The position numbers and the translations under genes are program-made. The notes below the pieces were generated by a model that saw nothing but the letters and a program-made list of their open reading frames with translations, did not search any database and was not told the DNA's origin. A DNA stretch of 64,000 bases from Desmonostoc geniculatum HA4340-LM1 (GTDB taxonomy: Bacteria > Cyanobacteriota > Cyanobacteriia > Cyanobacteriales > Nostocaceae), in assembly GCA_019359545.1 (NCBI GenBank), contig JAHHHB010000003.1, positions 124,001 through 188,000 on the forward strand. The letters run 5' to 3'. How positions within the stretch are numbered: position 1 is the first letter of the stretch; the number at the start of each line of letters is the position of its first letter. This document shows positions 36,301 through 43,178 of this stretch, one piece after another.

Positions 36301-36359
36301 TTATTGCGTTCATGTATTGCACGACCAATAATGTAAGGATTTCTTTTAGCATTTATCAT
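33345..36359 (-). CDS. Membrane STAND-like ATPase with TPRs and periplasmic ligand-binding domain (1004 aa)
   Basis: It is a paralogue of the neighbouring 937-residue protein. Walker A GQRRIGKSS (46-54) and Walker B LLLDEFD (139-145) lie in the N-terminal ATPase. TPR-like repeats cover about 395-515 (LAIQHYEQALERDSSN, YPLAKEKYNKILEIEP), absent in the shorter paralogue. The membrane helix is at about 541-562, followed by C-x11-C (566, 578) and the periplasmic ligand-binding domain (about 648-1004: LAVAVPANNRDLAQEILRGV, LGIIGHNSSDSTKAAL, EIPVISPTST). The start is 14 bases after the stop of the 432-residue ATPase gene, so the genes are one operon. Its ligand and partners are not known. Confidence 0.9.
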   Translation of the reverse strand: MINAKRNPYIIGRAIHERNKFFGRDSLFHFIEDNLSQGVKVILLHGQRRIGKSSVLKQVSNFIQSNDFIFVEFDLQHQSQSSLSNIIYDLAMTIIDKLGIDANRLQTPTNAQLEENINLFSEVFLLNVYREIQDQKIVLLLDEFDVASHDNSEINIVEQQTLFPYLKKLLKDQDKLFIIPVIGRYLNDLPSLLNLFKDAPNQNIGLLDESSAERMIVEPAKGILTYRNEAIKEILQFSAGHPCFTQVICFTIFEQARENEKWIVERADVEDILKKAIEKADSFLLSFWQVLTVEERIIMSAVAEAQKIAIEQGRRFPEEPLDLLGRNGINQTQELSESWDRLIENHYLSDDGRKITVELIRQWLLEYHSLQNEIQNLTTQKLKTQENENVQEIVKYLTEVANFWSEQGKHDLAIQHYEQALERDSSNSNIAASLAEEYLKAKDFEKSLELHKKLFQVDDKSDKEGYLDALSEYGHNLIIQGEYPLAKEKYNKILEIEPKTKAAIQKILEIETYENNKITTPQANDSLSNQRTRNQRNLNLKKILAVITSLVMVSVGYGAYRFSSQCPPGKQKEFGLLCIEDKSRISNGDHTLFPTIKNSYRDQGIQAFKQQKYQESSNLFAEAVKVDRKDPEVLIYHNNARAKQKGNPFTLAVAVPANNRDLAQEILRGVAQAQHEFNQNDGLSGRLLEIKIANDANQLEQATEVAAQLVKDSSILGIIGHNSSDSTKAALHEYSKTEIPVISPTSTSTQLLGKKNFFRSLPSDAAGGKKLAEYAFKKLEIKTVAIFSNPDSSYSDSMREEFSKTFENLGGKVLKPEINLADKSLDMDAQVSRSLFRHEAQAAVLIPDRERINTALEIAKLNQDVVNRARNRNRNISGMKLLGGDTLYSYDTLSKGGTVEGLIVVVPWFREAQQAKDFSKKAKEQWRGEVSWRTATSYDATQALIHALSANSTRTTVIENLKNNFVVNNTKTSGDTLQFNPQGERQTEPILVQIQGGRWVMPSQ

Positions 36360-36373
36360 TTTAATTACCCATA

Positions 36374-37672
36374 TTAATTACTTGGTAAAATAAGTCCTTT
36401 GGGTAAAGCAGCGACTAACTTTCCAAACCACTCCATAATCTGTGGAATTTTGTCTTTGTTTTTCCATAGCCACTTCACAGCTGTAATGAATTTATCCATT
36501 TGTTGTCTACTCATCAAATTGAGAAAAACTTTTTCTTGTGCTTGCAACCACTTATCATCTGTTTTCCAAAGTTGTTGAATTACCCAACGCTCCATTGTTA
36601 ATGAAGTGAAAGAGTAAATGTTTTTCTCTTCATGAACAGTGTGAGTCACTACACCTTGCTCTTCCAGTTTTGTCAGTTCTGCTTCTCTTTGGCTAAAAAT
36701 TAATTCAATACCACTGACATCAAATTGTTTTTGTTTATGCAAGCGACCTTTTAAAGCTGAAAGAGCCATCAGCATCAATAAAGTTTGTTCTACGTTAGTA
36801 CATCTTTCCCAAATATTGTCAAAAATCTGTTGTGTCGCACTTTCAAACTCTTTAACAAAATTATCTACACTTGGCGCCTTTGCAGTCAATAAATCTCTAT
36901 GAAGTAGAAAACCAGATATTTGTAGCATAGATGGATGTCCACCTGTAATTTCTTTAATTGCTTCCCGTAAATCTGGTACTCTTAATATTTTAAATATGTC
37001 GTCAATTTCAGTATTATTAAATGTTTTAAGTCGTAAAAATAGATAATGGTTGTACCACGGTGAAGCATTCGGATTGAGCTTTAGTCCTAGTTCATTGAGA
37101 CGCTTCAGGGAAGTAACAATCATCGACATATTTTGTCCTTCCGCAGAGTGAACAGCCAAATTACGGCACTCGCTCAAAAACTTTTGCATCGCATCTTCAT
37201 CGTATTCCTGGTTAGTATCGAGTGCTACATGAAAGTCATCTATTAGCAACACGAGATATTTATCTTGTACTTTCAGCTTTTTTAATATTTGTCGCAGGCT
37301 ATCTTTAGTCATCGGCTTTACTGCTTGGAGAATTGTATCAATTTCAGCCTCAAATGCAGATTGACCTGCTAATTTTTCTTTAACATGGTTCAGTATTTCT
37401 CGCCAAAAATCCGAGGGAGTGAAAGGAGTAATATTCTCGCAACTAAAACGAACAATTACAGCTTGAGATGAGTCCATTCCGTGGTCTTCCCAAGCTTGGG
37501 ATGATTCTAGTTTCTGCAAAAAAGAGGTTTTCCCCATCCCTGGACCTCCCCAAATCGCTAGGTGACTGCGGTTGTAAATTTGATCGAAGGCAGCGGCAAT
37601 TTCTGATGCTCTCCCTGCGAAATGCTCTGGACGTACTGGTTTTCCGACAATAAAAGGATTTTGTTGTAACAT
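36374..37672 (-). CDS. STAND-like ATPase without membrane domain (432 aa)
   Basis: First gene of the three-gene ATPase operon. It begins NPFIVGKPVRPEHFAGR, the same N-terminal signature as its two neighbours, followed by Walker A GGPGMGKTS (42-50) and Walker B VLLIDDFH (141-148), sensor-like segment GGHPSMLQISGF, and a C-terminal winged-helix/helical part. No membrane segment or ligand-binding domain is visible, so it is soluble and may act as a mixed partner of the two membrane ATPases. I cannot assign an effector function to its C-terminus. Confidence 0.88.
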   Translation of the reverse strand: MLQQNPFIVGKPVRPEHFAGRASEIAAAFDQIYNRSHLAIWGGPGMGKTSFLQKLESSQAWEDHGMDSSQAVIVRFSCENITPFTPSDFWREILNHVKEKLAGQSAFEAEIDTILQAVKPMTKDSLRQILKKLKVQDKYLVLLIDDFHVALDTNQEYDEDAMQKFLSECRNLAVHSAEGQNMSMIVTSLKRLNELGLKLNPNASPWYNHYLFLRLKTFNNTEIDDIFKILRVPDLREAIKEITGGHPSMLQISGFLLHRDLLTAKAPSVDNFVKEFESATQQIFDNIWERCTNVEQTLLMLMALSALKGRLHKQKQFDVSGIELIFSQREAELTKLEEQGVVTHTVHEEKNIYSFTSLTMERWVIQQLWKTDDKWLQAQEKVFLNLMSRQQMDKFITAVKWLWKNKDKIPQIMEWFGKLVAALPKGLILPSN

Positions 37673-37767
37673 TATTCAATAGCAATTTAAGTGAAATTAG
37701 GTAATATAGTACCACTTTTATGTAGCACACGAAATGCTTGGTGGGATACATGTAATATAGACTTACA

Positions 37768-37860
37768 GCTATTTTCAGGTAAATAGACCACGCGGTAGGG
37801 GCACAGCAATGCTGTGCCCTTACGACAGATGTGGTTCAAATACATGAAAACTGCTGTAAT
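37768..37860. repeat. GGGCACA hairpin with inverted outer ends
   Basis: The core GGGCACAGC-AAT-GCTGTGCCC (37799-37819) is enclosed by outer, imperfect inverted ends: ACAGCTATTTTCAGGTA on the left and the complement of TACATGAAAACTGCTGT on the right. The arrangement resembles a very small MITE. Related copies are at 14314 and 27355. Confidence 0.6.
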
Positions 37861-37998
37861 GGAGATGAGGGAGATGAGGGAGATGAACAGGCAGGGGGCA
37901 GGGAGCTCTTAGCAGAGGTGAGAATTCAAAACTCCTAACTCCAAACTCCAAACTCCTAACTCCTAACTCCAAACTCCAAACTCCTAACGCCCCAATTT

Positions 37999-38040
37999 GT
38001 AAAGCGCCAGCCGTTCTATAAGTGAACGCCGGCGCTTTAC
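37999..38040. repeat. Strong GC-rich hairpin
   Basis: GTAAAGCGCC (37999-38008) pairs perfectly with GGCGCTTTAC (38031-38040), and an inner GTTC/GAAC pairing continues the stem. It lies between repeats and the end of the yqeG-like gene and carries no T-run. Confidence 0.65.
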
Positions 38041-38174
38041 GAGTTTATATTTATTTAGTATGCGCTAGAGTCTTTTTTAGCTGACTCCATATTATTAATA
38101 CCTATGATCCCCGATTTTTGGATTCCAGTAAGATTCCTTAATCATTTCTTTAGATTTACTTTCCTGATGATTTT

Positions 38175-38714
38175 TCAAGTTTTGTGAATTTTGGTTTTCT
38201 TGGGGGTGATAGAGGCTCCGAGTATTTCAGATACCCAAACTTCAAAATTCCGGATGGGATGAGAGCGCAGAGCGGCATCTGGATGGATAATTGGTTCAAC
38301 CAAAATGGTAAACATTCCCAAGCGATTACCTGCTAAAACATCGGTAAATAAGCGATCGCCTACCATCCCTACTTGATGCACTGGTAGATTCATTGCTTGC
38401 AGTGCTGCCCTAATTTTACGTCGGGAAGGCTTAGCTGCACCCAAGTAGTAAGGTAAATTGAGCGATCGCGCAATTCCACCAATTCGCGCTTCACTCAAGT
38501 TATTGCTCACCAACCACAACGCAGTACAAGCACGAATTTCCTCTACCCAGCTTTGTAGTTCTGGGGAAGCCATCCCCACCCTAAAGGGTACCAAAGTTTC
38601 ATCCACATCCAACACCAGCCCCTTGAGACCGTATTGTTGGATAATATCTGGTGTCAGATTTAATACTGAACCTTCTAAAATTAAGTCAGGCTGTAAAAGA
38701 TTGTTCCAGGTCAT
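38175..38714 (-). CDS. YqeG-family HAD phosphatase
   Basis: A 179-residue HAD-IIIA phosphatase of the YqeG family. LVLDVDETLVPF is HAD motif I; WLVSNN is motif II; AKPSRRKIRAAL carries motif III lysine; and MVGDRLFTDVLAGNRLG is motif IV. The start ATG at 38714 (MTWNNLLQPDLIL) is the family start; the frame is open to 38762. Members in plants and cyanobacteria act on phosphatidylglycerophosphate, which is needed for phosphatidylglycerol; this role is possible here. Confidence 0.9.
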   Translation of the reverse strand: MTWNNLLQPDLILEGSVLNLTPDIIQQYGLKGLVLDVDETLVPFRVGMASPELQSWVEEIRACTALWLVSNNLSEARIGGIARSLNLPYYLGAAKPSRRKIRAALQAMNLPVHQVGMVGDRLFTDVLAGNRLGMFTILVEPIIHPDAALRSHPIRNFEVWVSEILGASITPKKTKIHKT

Positions 38715-38783
38715 AGTCAACAGGCGAATGTAAATAGCTCTAGACAAAAGAGCATAACCCAATACAGTTTAGTTAGTCGAACT

Positions 38784-39395
38784 CTATCCTGGAATATCTC
38801 CACGAACACTTTGAGATAAAATCCCTAAAATTTTATCTATTTCTTTGATGTAATAATTATTCAAATCAATAAATATCCCACTTTCTTCTAACTTCAAAAA
38901 CTTCCAAATATCCCCCGTTGTCACCGCGCCATAAATTTTTTTAATTTCATTTCCTTCCTGTTGATTAAACAATTGTGCTGCCAACATTGCCGCCGCACAT
39001 TGACCTAATCCACCTTTAATATTTTCATTTTTTGCTTCAATAATAATCACCACAGGCACATTAATTGTTAGTTGCTCTTTAGAACGACTGATAATAAAAT
39101 CACAATAGCCATTCAGACCTTTTTCTGCATCTACATTAAAGTCTGTTCCAGAAAATAAGCTAATTGGATAATTAGCCCTACGTCTTACCTCCAATAATAT
39201 TGGTGTAATAATCATTTCTGAACGTGCTTTTTCAGTATTAATTGCTAAAGCAAGTTCTGTGGTTTCTTCTAAAGTATTTGTAAGTTTTTCACTTGCCTGT
39301 AAAGGTTCTACATTGGCACACAAATCACTGTTTTCATCAATACGGATGCTGAATGACTTTTTAAATTTACTTAGTGTAAAGTCGCTATAAGCCAT
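38784..39395 (-). CDS. Unknown protein with PD-(D/E)XK-like motif
   Basis: About 203 residues from ATG 39395 (MAYSDFTLSKFKKSF). The segment GYCDFIISRSKEQLTINVPVVIIIEAKNENIKGGLGQC has the order D ... ExK on neighbouring strands followed by a Q-containing helix, typical of the PD-(D/E)XK nuclease fold. Such cyanobacterial proteins are common; none with a proven function is known to me. The gene sits between the yqeG-like gene and DUF3727, both on the same strand. Confidence 0.75.
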   Translation of the reverse strand: MAYSDFTLSKFKKSFSIRIDENSDLCANVEPLQASEKLTNTLEETTELALAINTEKARSEMIITPILLEVRRRANYPISLFSGTDFNVDAEKGLNGYCDFIISRSKEQLTINVPVVIIIEAKNENIKGGLGQCAAAMLAAQLFNQQEGNEIKKIYGAVTTGDIWKFLKLEESGIFIDLNNYYIKEIDKILGILSQSVRGDIPG

Positions 39396-39573
39396 TTTCA
39401 GCACCTCATAGCAATTTTGGATTTTAGATTTTGGATCTTAGATTGAAGATCCTTGCCTGAGTCTTTTTTGCAGAACCTTCAACAACACTACTTTTTTCCA
39501 TTTCGTATCAATTTAATTGGGCATGAGAAAAAAATTAGGTAGTCCCAATTAAAAAATTCAAAAATTTTTCATC

Positions 39574-40146
39574 TTACTCTACTTCATTAAAAAGATGTTC
39601 CTCTAAAAGCGGTTGTACTTGACGGAACTCCTCTGGAGAAAGTAATTCAGGTTCACCTGTTTTCGTTATTCGTGCAAAAAACAACAGCGGATCGAGGGGT
39701 GTATAGATTGCATACTCCTGATGTTCATCGTAGAAGCTAGCCAATAGCTGTAATTGCTCCGGCTCTAAATCTGCTTCTTCGTCTTCGATTTCTAAAGTAA
39801 AGAGTTCTGATTCTTCAACTGGCGGTAAATCACCTGCAACTGTCAGAGCATAAGCTGTATTCTTCAGTGTCAAGTTTTGCTCAGATAGTACAGCTTGGGC
39901 AGTGCTAAAAATTTGCTCAATAATGGCGTCATCTTCTACAAGAACTGCTTCTTCTTCCTCATCTTCACCTTGCCAGGAAAAAATTTCTACAGGTGAGTCT
40001 ACAGGAAGAAGTAAAACATATTCTTGTCCATCTACCTCAAGGGAATGCTCGATGTAACATTCGAGCGATCGCCCTTTGTCATCGGTTAAAGTGATGGAAC
40101 CCGCATGAGCGTTATCATTTTCTTCAGGAAATGGAGAGAAAGACAT
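39574..40146 (-). CDS. DUF3727 protein
   Basis: About 190 residues from ATG 40146 (MSFSPFPEENDN). The protein is very acidic, with DEEEEAVLVEDDAI and LEIEDEEADLEPEQ, and matches the cyanobacterial and plastid DUF3727 family (ITLTDDKGRSLECYIEHSLEVDGQEYVLLLPVD; LLFFARI). In plants and algae a DUF3727/DUF1292-like protein is linked to chloroplast function; its role here is unknown. It is part of a conserved cluster with ruvX and the GNAT gene. Confidence 0.88.
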   Translation of the reverse strand: MSFSPFPEENDNAHAGSITLTDDKGRSLECYIEHSLEVDGQEYVLLLPVDSPVEIFSWQGEDEEEEAVLVEDDAIIEQIFSTAQAVLSEQNLTLKNTAYALTVAGDLPPVEESELFTLEIEDEEADLEPEQLQLLASFYDEHQEYAIYTPLDPLLFFARITKTGEPELLSPEEFRQVQPLLEEHLFNEVE

Positions 40147-40265
40147 GGCCAAATGTAGAACTTTAATAAATACCAGCAAGCTTGTAAATCGTTTAACTAT
40201 CAAATAGCTTTACACGTAGATCCAAATGCTGGGTAATCGTTTTCAGAATATCATGTTAAAAGGTA

Positions 40266-40763
40266 TCAATAGTCAATAGCTGCCACTGAACTGCGGGAAT
40301 TAGCACGCCTAGTATCGAGCCATTGTTGCAAAATCAAAGAGGCTGCCTTGCGGTCAATCAAACCTTTATGGCGTGATGGGGAGCGATTCTCAGCTATGAG
40401 CAGTTGTTCTGCTTGAAATGAAGTTAATCGTTCATCTACGTATTCCACAGGCAAATTCAGCGCCTTTCCAAGTCTTTTGGCAAACTTTTGCACTTGACGT
40501 GCCTGAAATCCTAGTGAGCCATCCATTGAATAAGGTAAACCCATAATCAGGATTTGCACCCGACGTTCATTAATGATTTGCCGGATTTGCTGGACATCCT
40601 GCTCAAAAGATGTACGCTCAATTGTGGTGATACCTGTAGCAATCAAACCCGTGCCATCGCACCCAGCAACACCAATCCGCTTGCTACCGAAATCTAATCC
40701 CAAAGCTGAAATAAACGGTTTTGCTTGCTCTTGGGGTATCACACTAATTCTCCTGCTGTGCAT
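40266..40763 (-). CDS. ruvX: RuvX/YqgF-family RNase H-like resolvase
   Basis: A 165-residue YqgF/RuvX protein. ALGLDFGSKRIGVAGCDGTG is the first RNase H-like strand with the catalytic Asp (residue about 24), ILIMGLPYSMDGSLGFQAR is the substrate loop, and VEYVDERLTSFQAE holds the second acidic residue. It acts in pre-16S rRNA processing or Holliday-junction resolution in bacteria. Its start overlaps the end of the GNAT gene by 20 bases, indicating coupled translation. Confidence 0.93.
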   Translation of the reverse strand: MHSRRISVIPQEQAKPFISALGLDFGSKRIGVAGCDGTGLIATGITTIERTSFEQDVQQIRQIINERRVQILIMGLPYSMDGSLGFQARQVQKFAKRLGKALNLPVEYVDERLTSFQAEQLLIAENRSPSRHKGLIDRKAASLILQQWLDTRRANSRSSVAAIDY

Positions 40764-41982
40764 CTGCTGATTCCGGAATCGGCGATGCTTCCATGCTGGT
40801 GTTTTTTACCGAAAAATTAATCGGTTCTGGTTTGCTTGGCTGTGGTCTATCTGACGATGGTGACTTTCCTGGTTGTACCCACGACATTCCTCCCGGTATG
40901 GGTTTCCGAGCCGGTTGTAGACCTTGTAGCATATCAGTCCACTGAATTCCTTCTAAGGAAACGAATTTTGACTCCCGTAGCTTGTGCCACACAGAGCGAG
41001 ACATAATTAGCGTATGTTCTATACGTTTTGCCCCGATTCGCTCCAAATACTCTTCTCGCTCTGCCTGATAATCTGAAGAAGCTAATTGTAAGCCTTGTTG
41101 AGGAAAATCTTGGGCAATACGAGCCAGTTGAGATAGTAATTCTGGATACAGCCAAGTGTAAGCAGGATGAACCGTCAGCGTTGCAACGTGGGGTACTTCG
41201 CCCTTCCGATCGAGTTGCACCTGAAAATAGCCGATGGCGGCTTTGCGTTGGGGTTCAAATACGTAACCACTTACTACTTCTGTTTTGGTTACCCATTGCT
41301 TGACGGCATCAGTTAAAGCGCCGAACAAACTGGTTTTAAAGTCGCGGGTATTGCGGTCAAAAACTTGACGTACCAAAGGCGGCATTGATGCCGTATCTAA
41401 TTGATATAACAGCTGGGCATCAGCATTGCTCACTGGCAAGAGGTTGGGTAAATCTGGCTCTGCTTGTGCTAATTCAACAAGCAATTGAGGCTCGATTTCC
41501 CAGTATGTCATTTCTGCCAAACGCTGAAATCCATTTTGTCGATACAGTGCCAGCGCTTCTATGTCATTGATGTTAACTTCCAGTAGCCAAGTGCGAGCTT
41601 CCAAAATCGATTCAAAGCAGTGACGCAAAAGCTGGGAGCCAATTCCTTGTTTATCCGCACCACGTTCTAGTAGCACTTGATCGATGCGCCAAGTACTGCG
41701 TGTGCGGTTAAAAGGTGACACTTGAATCATCCCTAGAAGCATCCGCCCTTGCTCTGCTACATAAGCGCAGAGGCCATACTGTAGCGGGTTAGGAAACCAA
41801 CTCAAAAATTTGAGTAATCCATACCAGCGACGCAGCCTTTGCATCTGGCTGATGGCAAAATTTGCTCCCTTGGGAGTAAGGGCTGCGAATGACTCTTGAG
41901 TGATGCGCTCAATTCCGTCCAGATCCCGGTATTGGACTGGTCGGATGACAACGCTGAGATTTCGGGGAAGTAATGAAGTCAT
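40744..41982 (-). CDS. GNAT-family N-acetyltransferase
   Basis: About 412 residues from ATG 41982 (MTSLLPRNLSVVIRPV); an ATG at 42000 would add six. The N-terminal GNAT domain covers about 10-165, with ERGADKQGIGSQLLRHCFE as the acetyl-CoA loop and ALYRQNGFQRLAEMTYWEIEP as the last strands. The middle (about 190-330) looks like a second, degenerate GNAT-like domain. A proline-rich tail ends the protein. The acyl acceptor is not known. The next gene ruvX overlaps it. Confidence 0.85.
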   Translation of the reverse strand: MTSLLPRNLSVVIRPVQYRDLDGIERITQESFAALTPKGANFAISQMQRLRRWYGLLKFLSWFPNPLQYGLCAYVAEQGRMLLGMIQVSPFNRTRSTWRIDQVLLERGADKQGIGSQLLRHCFESILEARTWLLEVNINDIEALALYRQNGFQRLAEMTYWEIEPQLLVELAQAEPDLPNLLPVSNADAQLLYQLDTASMPPLVRQVFDRNTRDFKTSLFGALTDAVKQWVTKTEVVSGYVFEPQRKAAIGYFQVQLDRKGEVPHVATLTVHPAYTWLYPELLSQLARIAQDFPQQGLQLASSDYQAEREEYLERIGAKRIEHTLIMSRSVWHKLRESKFVSLEGIQWTDMLQGLQPARKPIPGGMSWVQPGKSPSSDRPQPSKPEPINFSVKNTSMEASPIPESADAQQEN

Positions 41983-42204
41983 TTTTATTCCAGCCGCCAT
42001 TTAGCCTTAACTAACTGCTCTTTGTCGGAAGTGCTGCAATCATCTTAACTACTTTCTGCTCTTGACTATTGCGCCAAAAGGGTGATTTTAGTAACTTAAT
42101 ACTTAAAAAAGCAGAAAAAGCAGATATTGTGAGAACACCATTGGCATTGACCCAACAACATCTGCCTTTATTTTATTTGAATTTTGATTAAAGTATGTGT
42201 ATAT

Positions 42205-42411
42205 TTATAAGCCTTGTCGAGAAACTAGCTTTTCAAAGTGGGCTTGGGTTTGATGGAGTAGTTGCTGGCGACTATCGAAGAGTGTTTGTTTCAGGGGTGG
42301 AACAAGATTGCGAGCTTGCAGAGTCATATGCAGTTGTAGGTTAGCGACATATTCACTGAAATCTTGATTCATTTCATCTGCGATCGCATCCGTTAATAAA
42401 TTTGATTCCAT
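42205..42411 (-). CDS. Small helical hypothetical protein
   Basis: The frame is open from 42462, but a ribosome site AGGAG at 42423-42427 supports a start at the ATG at 42411 (MESNLLTDAIADEMNQDF) or the GTG at 42417, giving about 68 residues. The sequence is predicted helical (LQLHMTLQARNLVPPLKQTLFDSRQQLLHQTQ). No family recognised. It stands alone between GNAT and the putative outer-membrane protein gene. Confidence 0.6.
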   Translation of the reverse strand: MESNLLTDAIADEMNQDFSEYVANLQLHMTLQARNLVPPLKQTLFDSRQQLLHQTQAHFEKLVSRQGL

Positions 42412-42563
42412 TGCCACTGTGTTCTCCTGTGTTAATCCTGTGCTGTCTCTCTTCATCATCAAAAGTTATCACGTTGTTTGGACTAACTTTTTAATTCGCA
42501 ATGAAGTTTAACGCTTCTTTAGAGATAGCCATCTCTACCACGGGCTACGCCAACGCCAGACCA

Positions 42564-43043
42564 TCAAAATCTCAAACCAATACCACCTTGCACAGAGATA
42601 GCTGTACCACCGCTATCACGATAGGCATCAAAAGCGATGATAGCGTTGCCAAAAAGCACAGTATTGCTATTTGGAATCATATAATCAATTCCTGGCTGTA
42701 AAGCAAAACTAATTTTGTCGCCCACAGGAGAATCATCACCAGCAAACACCAACCCAGCACCCAAATAGGCATCCGTTTGCCAGTTCAGAGGCACATCATA
42801 AGAAACCGTTGGTACAACTGCGGTACCATTACCAATTAACACTTGGGCACGCAGAGAAATTGGTGCTTCCAAAAGCTTGTAGCGCCCAGCTATCACCCCC
42901 CCAATTTGGACACCATCAGTAATACCAACACTCGGTCCGATACCAATATAACTGCCATAGGCTACTTGAGCTTGCGCTGGCTGAGCCAAACTCCAAACCA
43001 AGCCAGCCCCCAAAACTGATGCCAAATATGGAACATACTTCAT
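42564..43043 (-). CDS. Secreted beta-barrel-like hypothetical protein
   Basis: About 159 residues from ATG 43043 (MKYVPYLASVLGAGLVWSL); a GTG at 43058 would add five. The start has a signal peptide ending AQPAQAQ. The mature part alternates polar and non-polar residues (VAYGSYIGIGPSVGITDG, ISLRAQVLIGNG, ISFALQPGIDYM) and ends GGIGLRF with a C-terminal phenylalanine, the pattern of a small outer-membrane barrel. Family and function unknown. Confidence 0.75.
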   Translation of the reverse strand: MKYVPYLASVLGAGLVWSLAQPAQAQVAYGSYIGIGPSVGITDGVQIGGVIAGRYKLLEAPISLRAQVLIGNGTAVVPTVSYDVPLNWQTDAYLGAGLVFAGDDSPVGDKISFALQPGIDYMIPNSNTVLFGNAIIAFDAYRDSGGTAISVQGGIGLRF

Positions 43044-43127
43044 AACCCAATTCCTCACACCAATCTGTCATTTGTGGTTTGTCATCGGGCATGGGGCATT
43101 GGGCATTGGGCATTTACTTAGGAAAAC

Positions 43128-43175
43128 TCTTCCCCATTCCCCATTCCCCATTCCCCATTCCCCAGTCCCCATTCC
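43128..43175. repeat. CCCCATT heptamer repeats
   Basis: Tandem CCCCATT copies lie between the barrel-like gene and the RDD-pentapeptide gene, the same family as at 20221-20262. They mark spacer DNA and not coding sequence. Confidence 0.75.
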
Positions 43176-43178
43176 ATT

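Larger units (their letters stand above)
37673..38174. other. Repeat-rich spacer upstream of the ATPase operon
   Basis: No gene. It holds the promoter of the three-ATPase operon near 37680-37740, a hairpin element (about 37768-37860), heptamer GGGAGAT and ACTCCTA repeats (37861-37988), and a strong GC hairpin (37999-38040). Confidence 0.6.
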
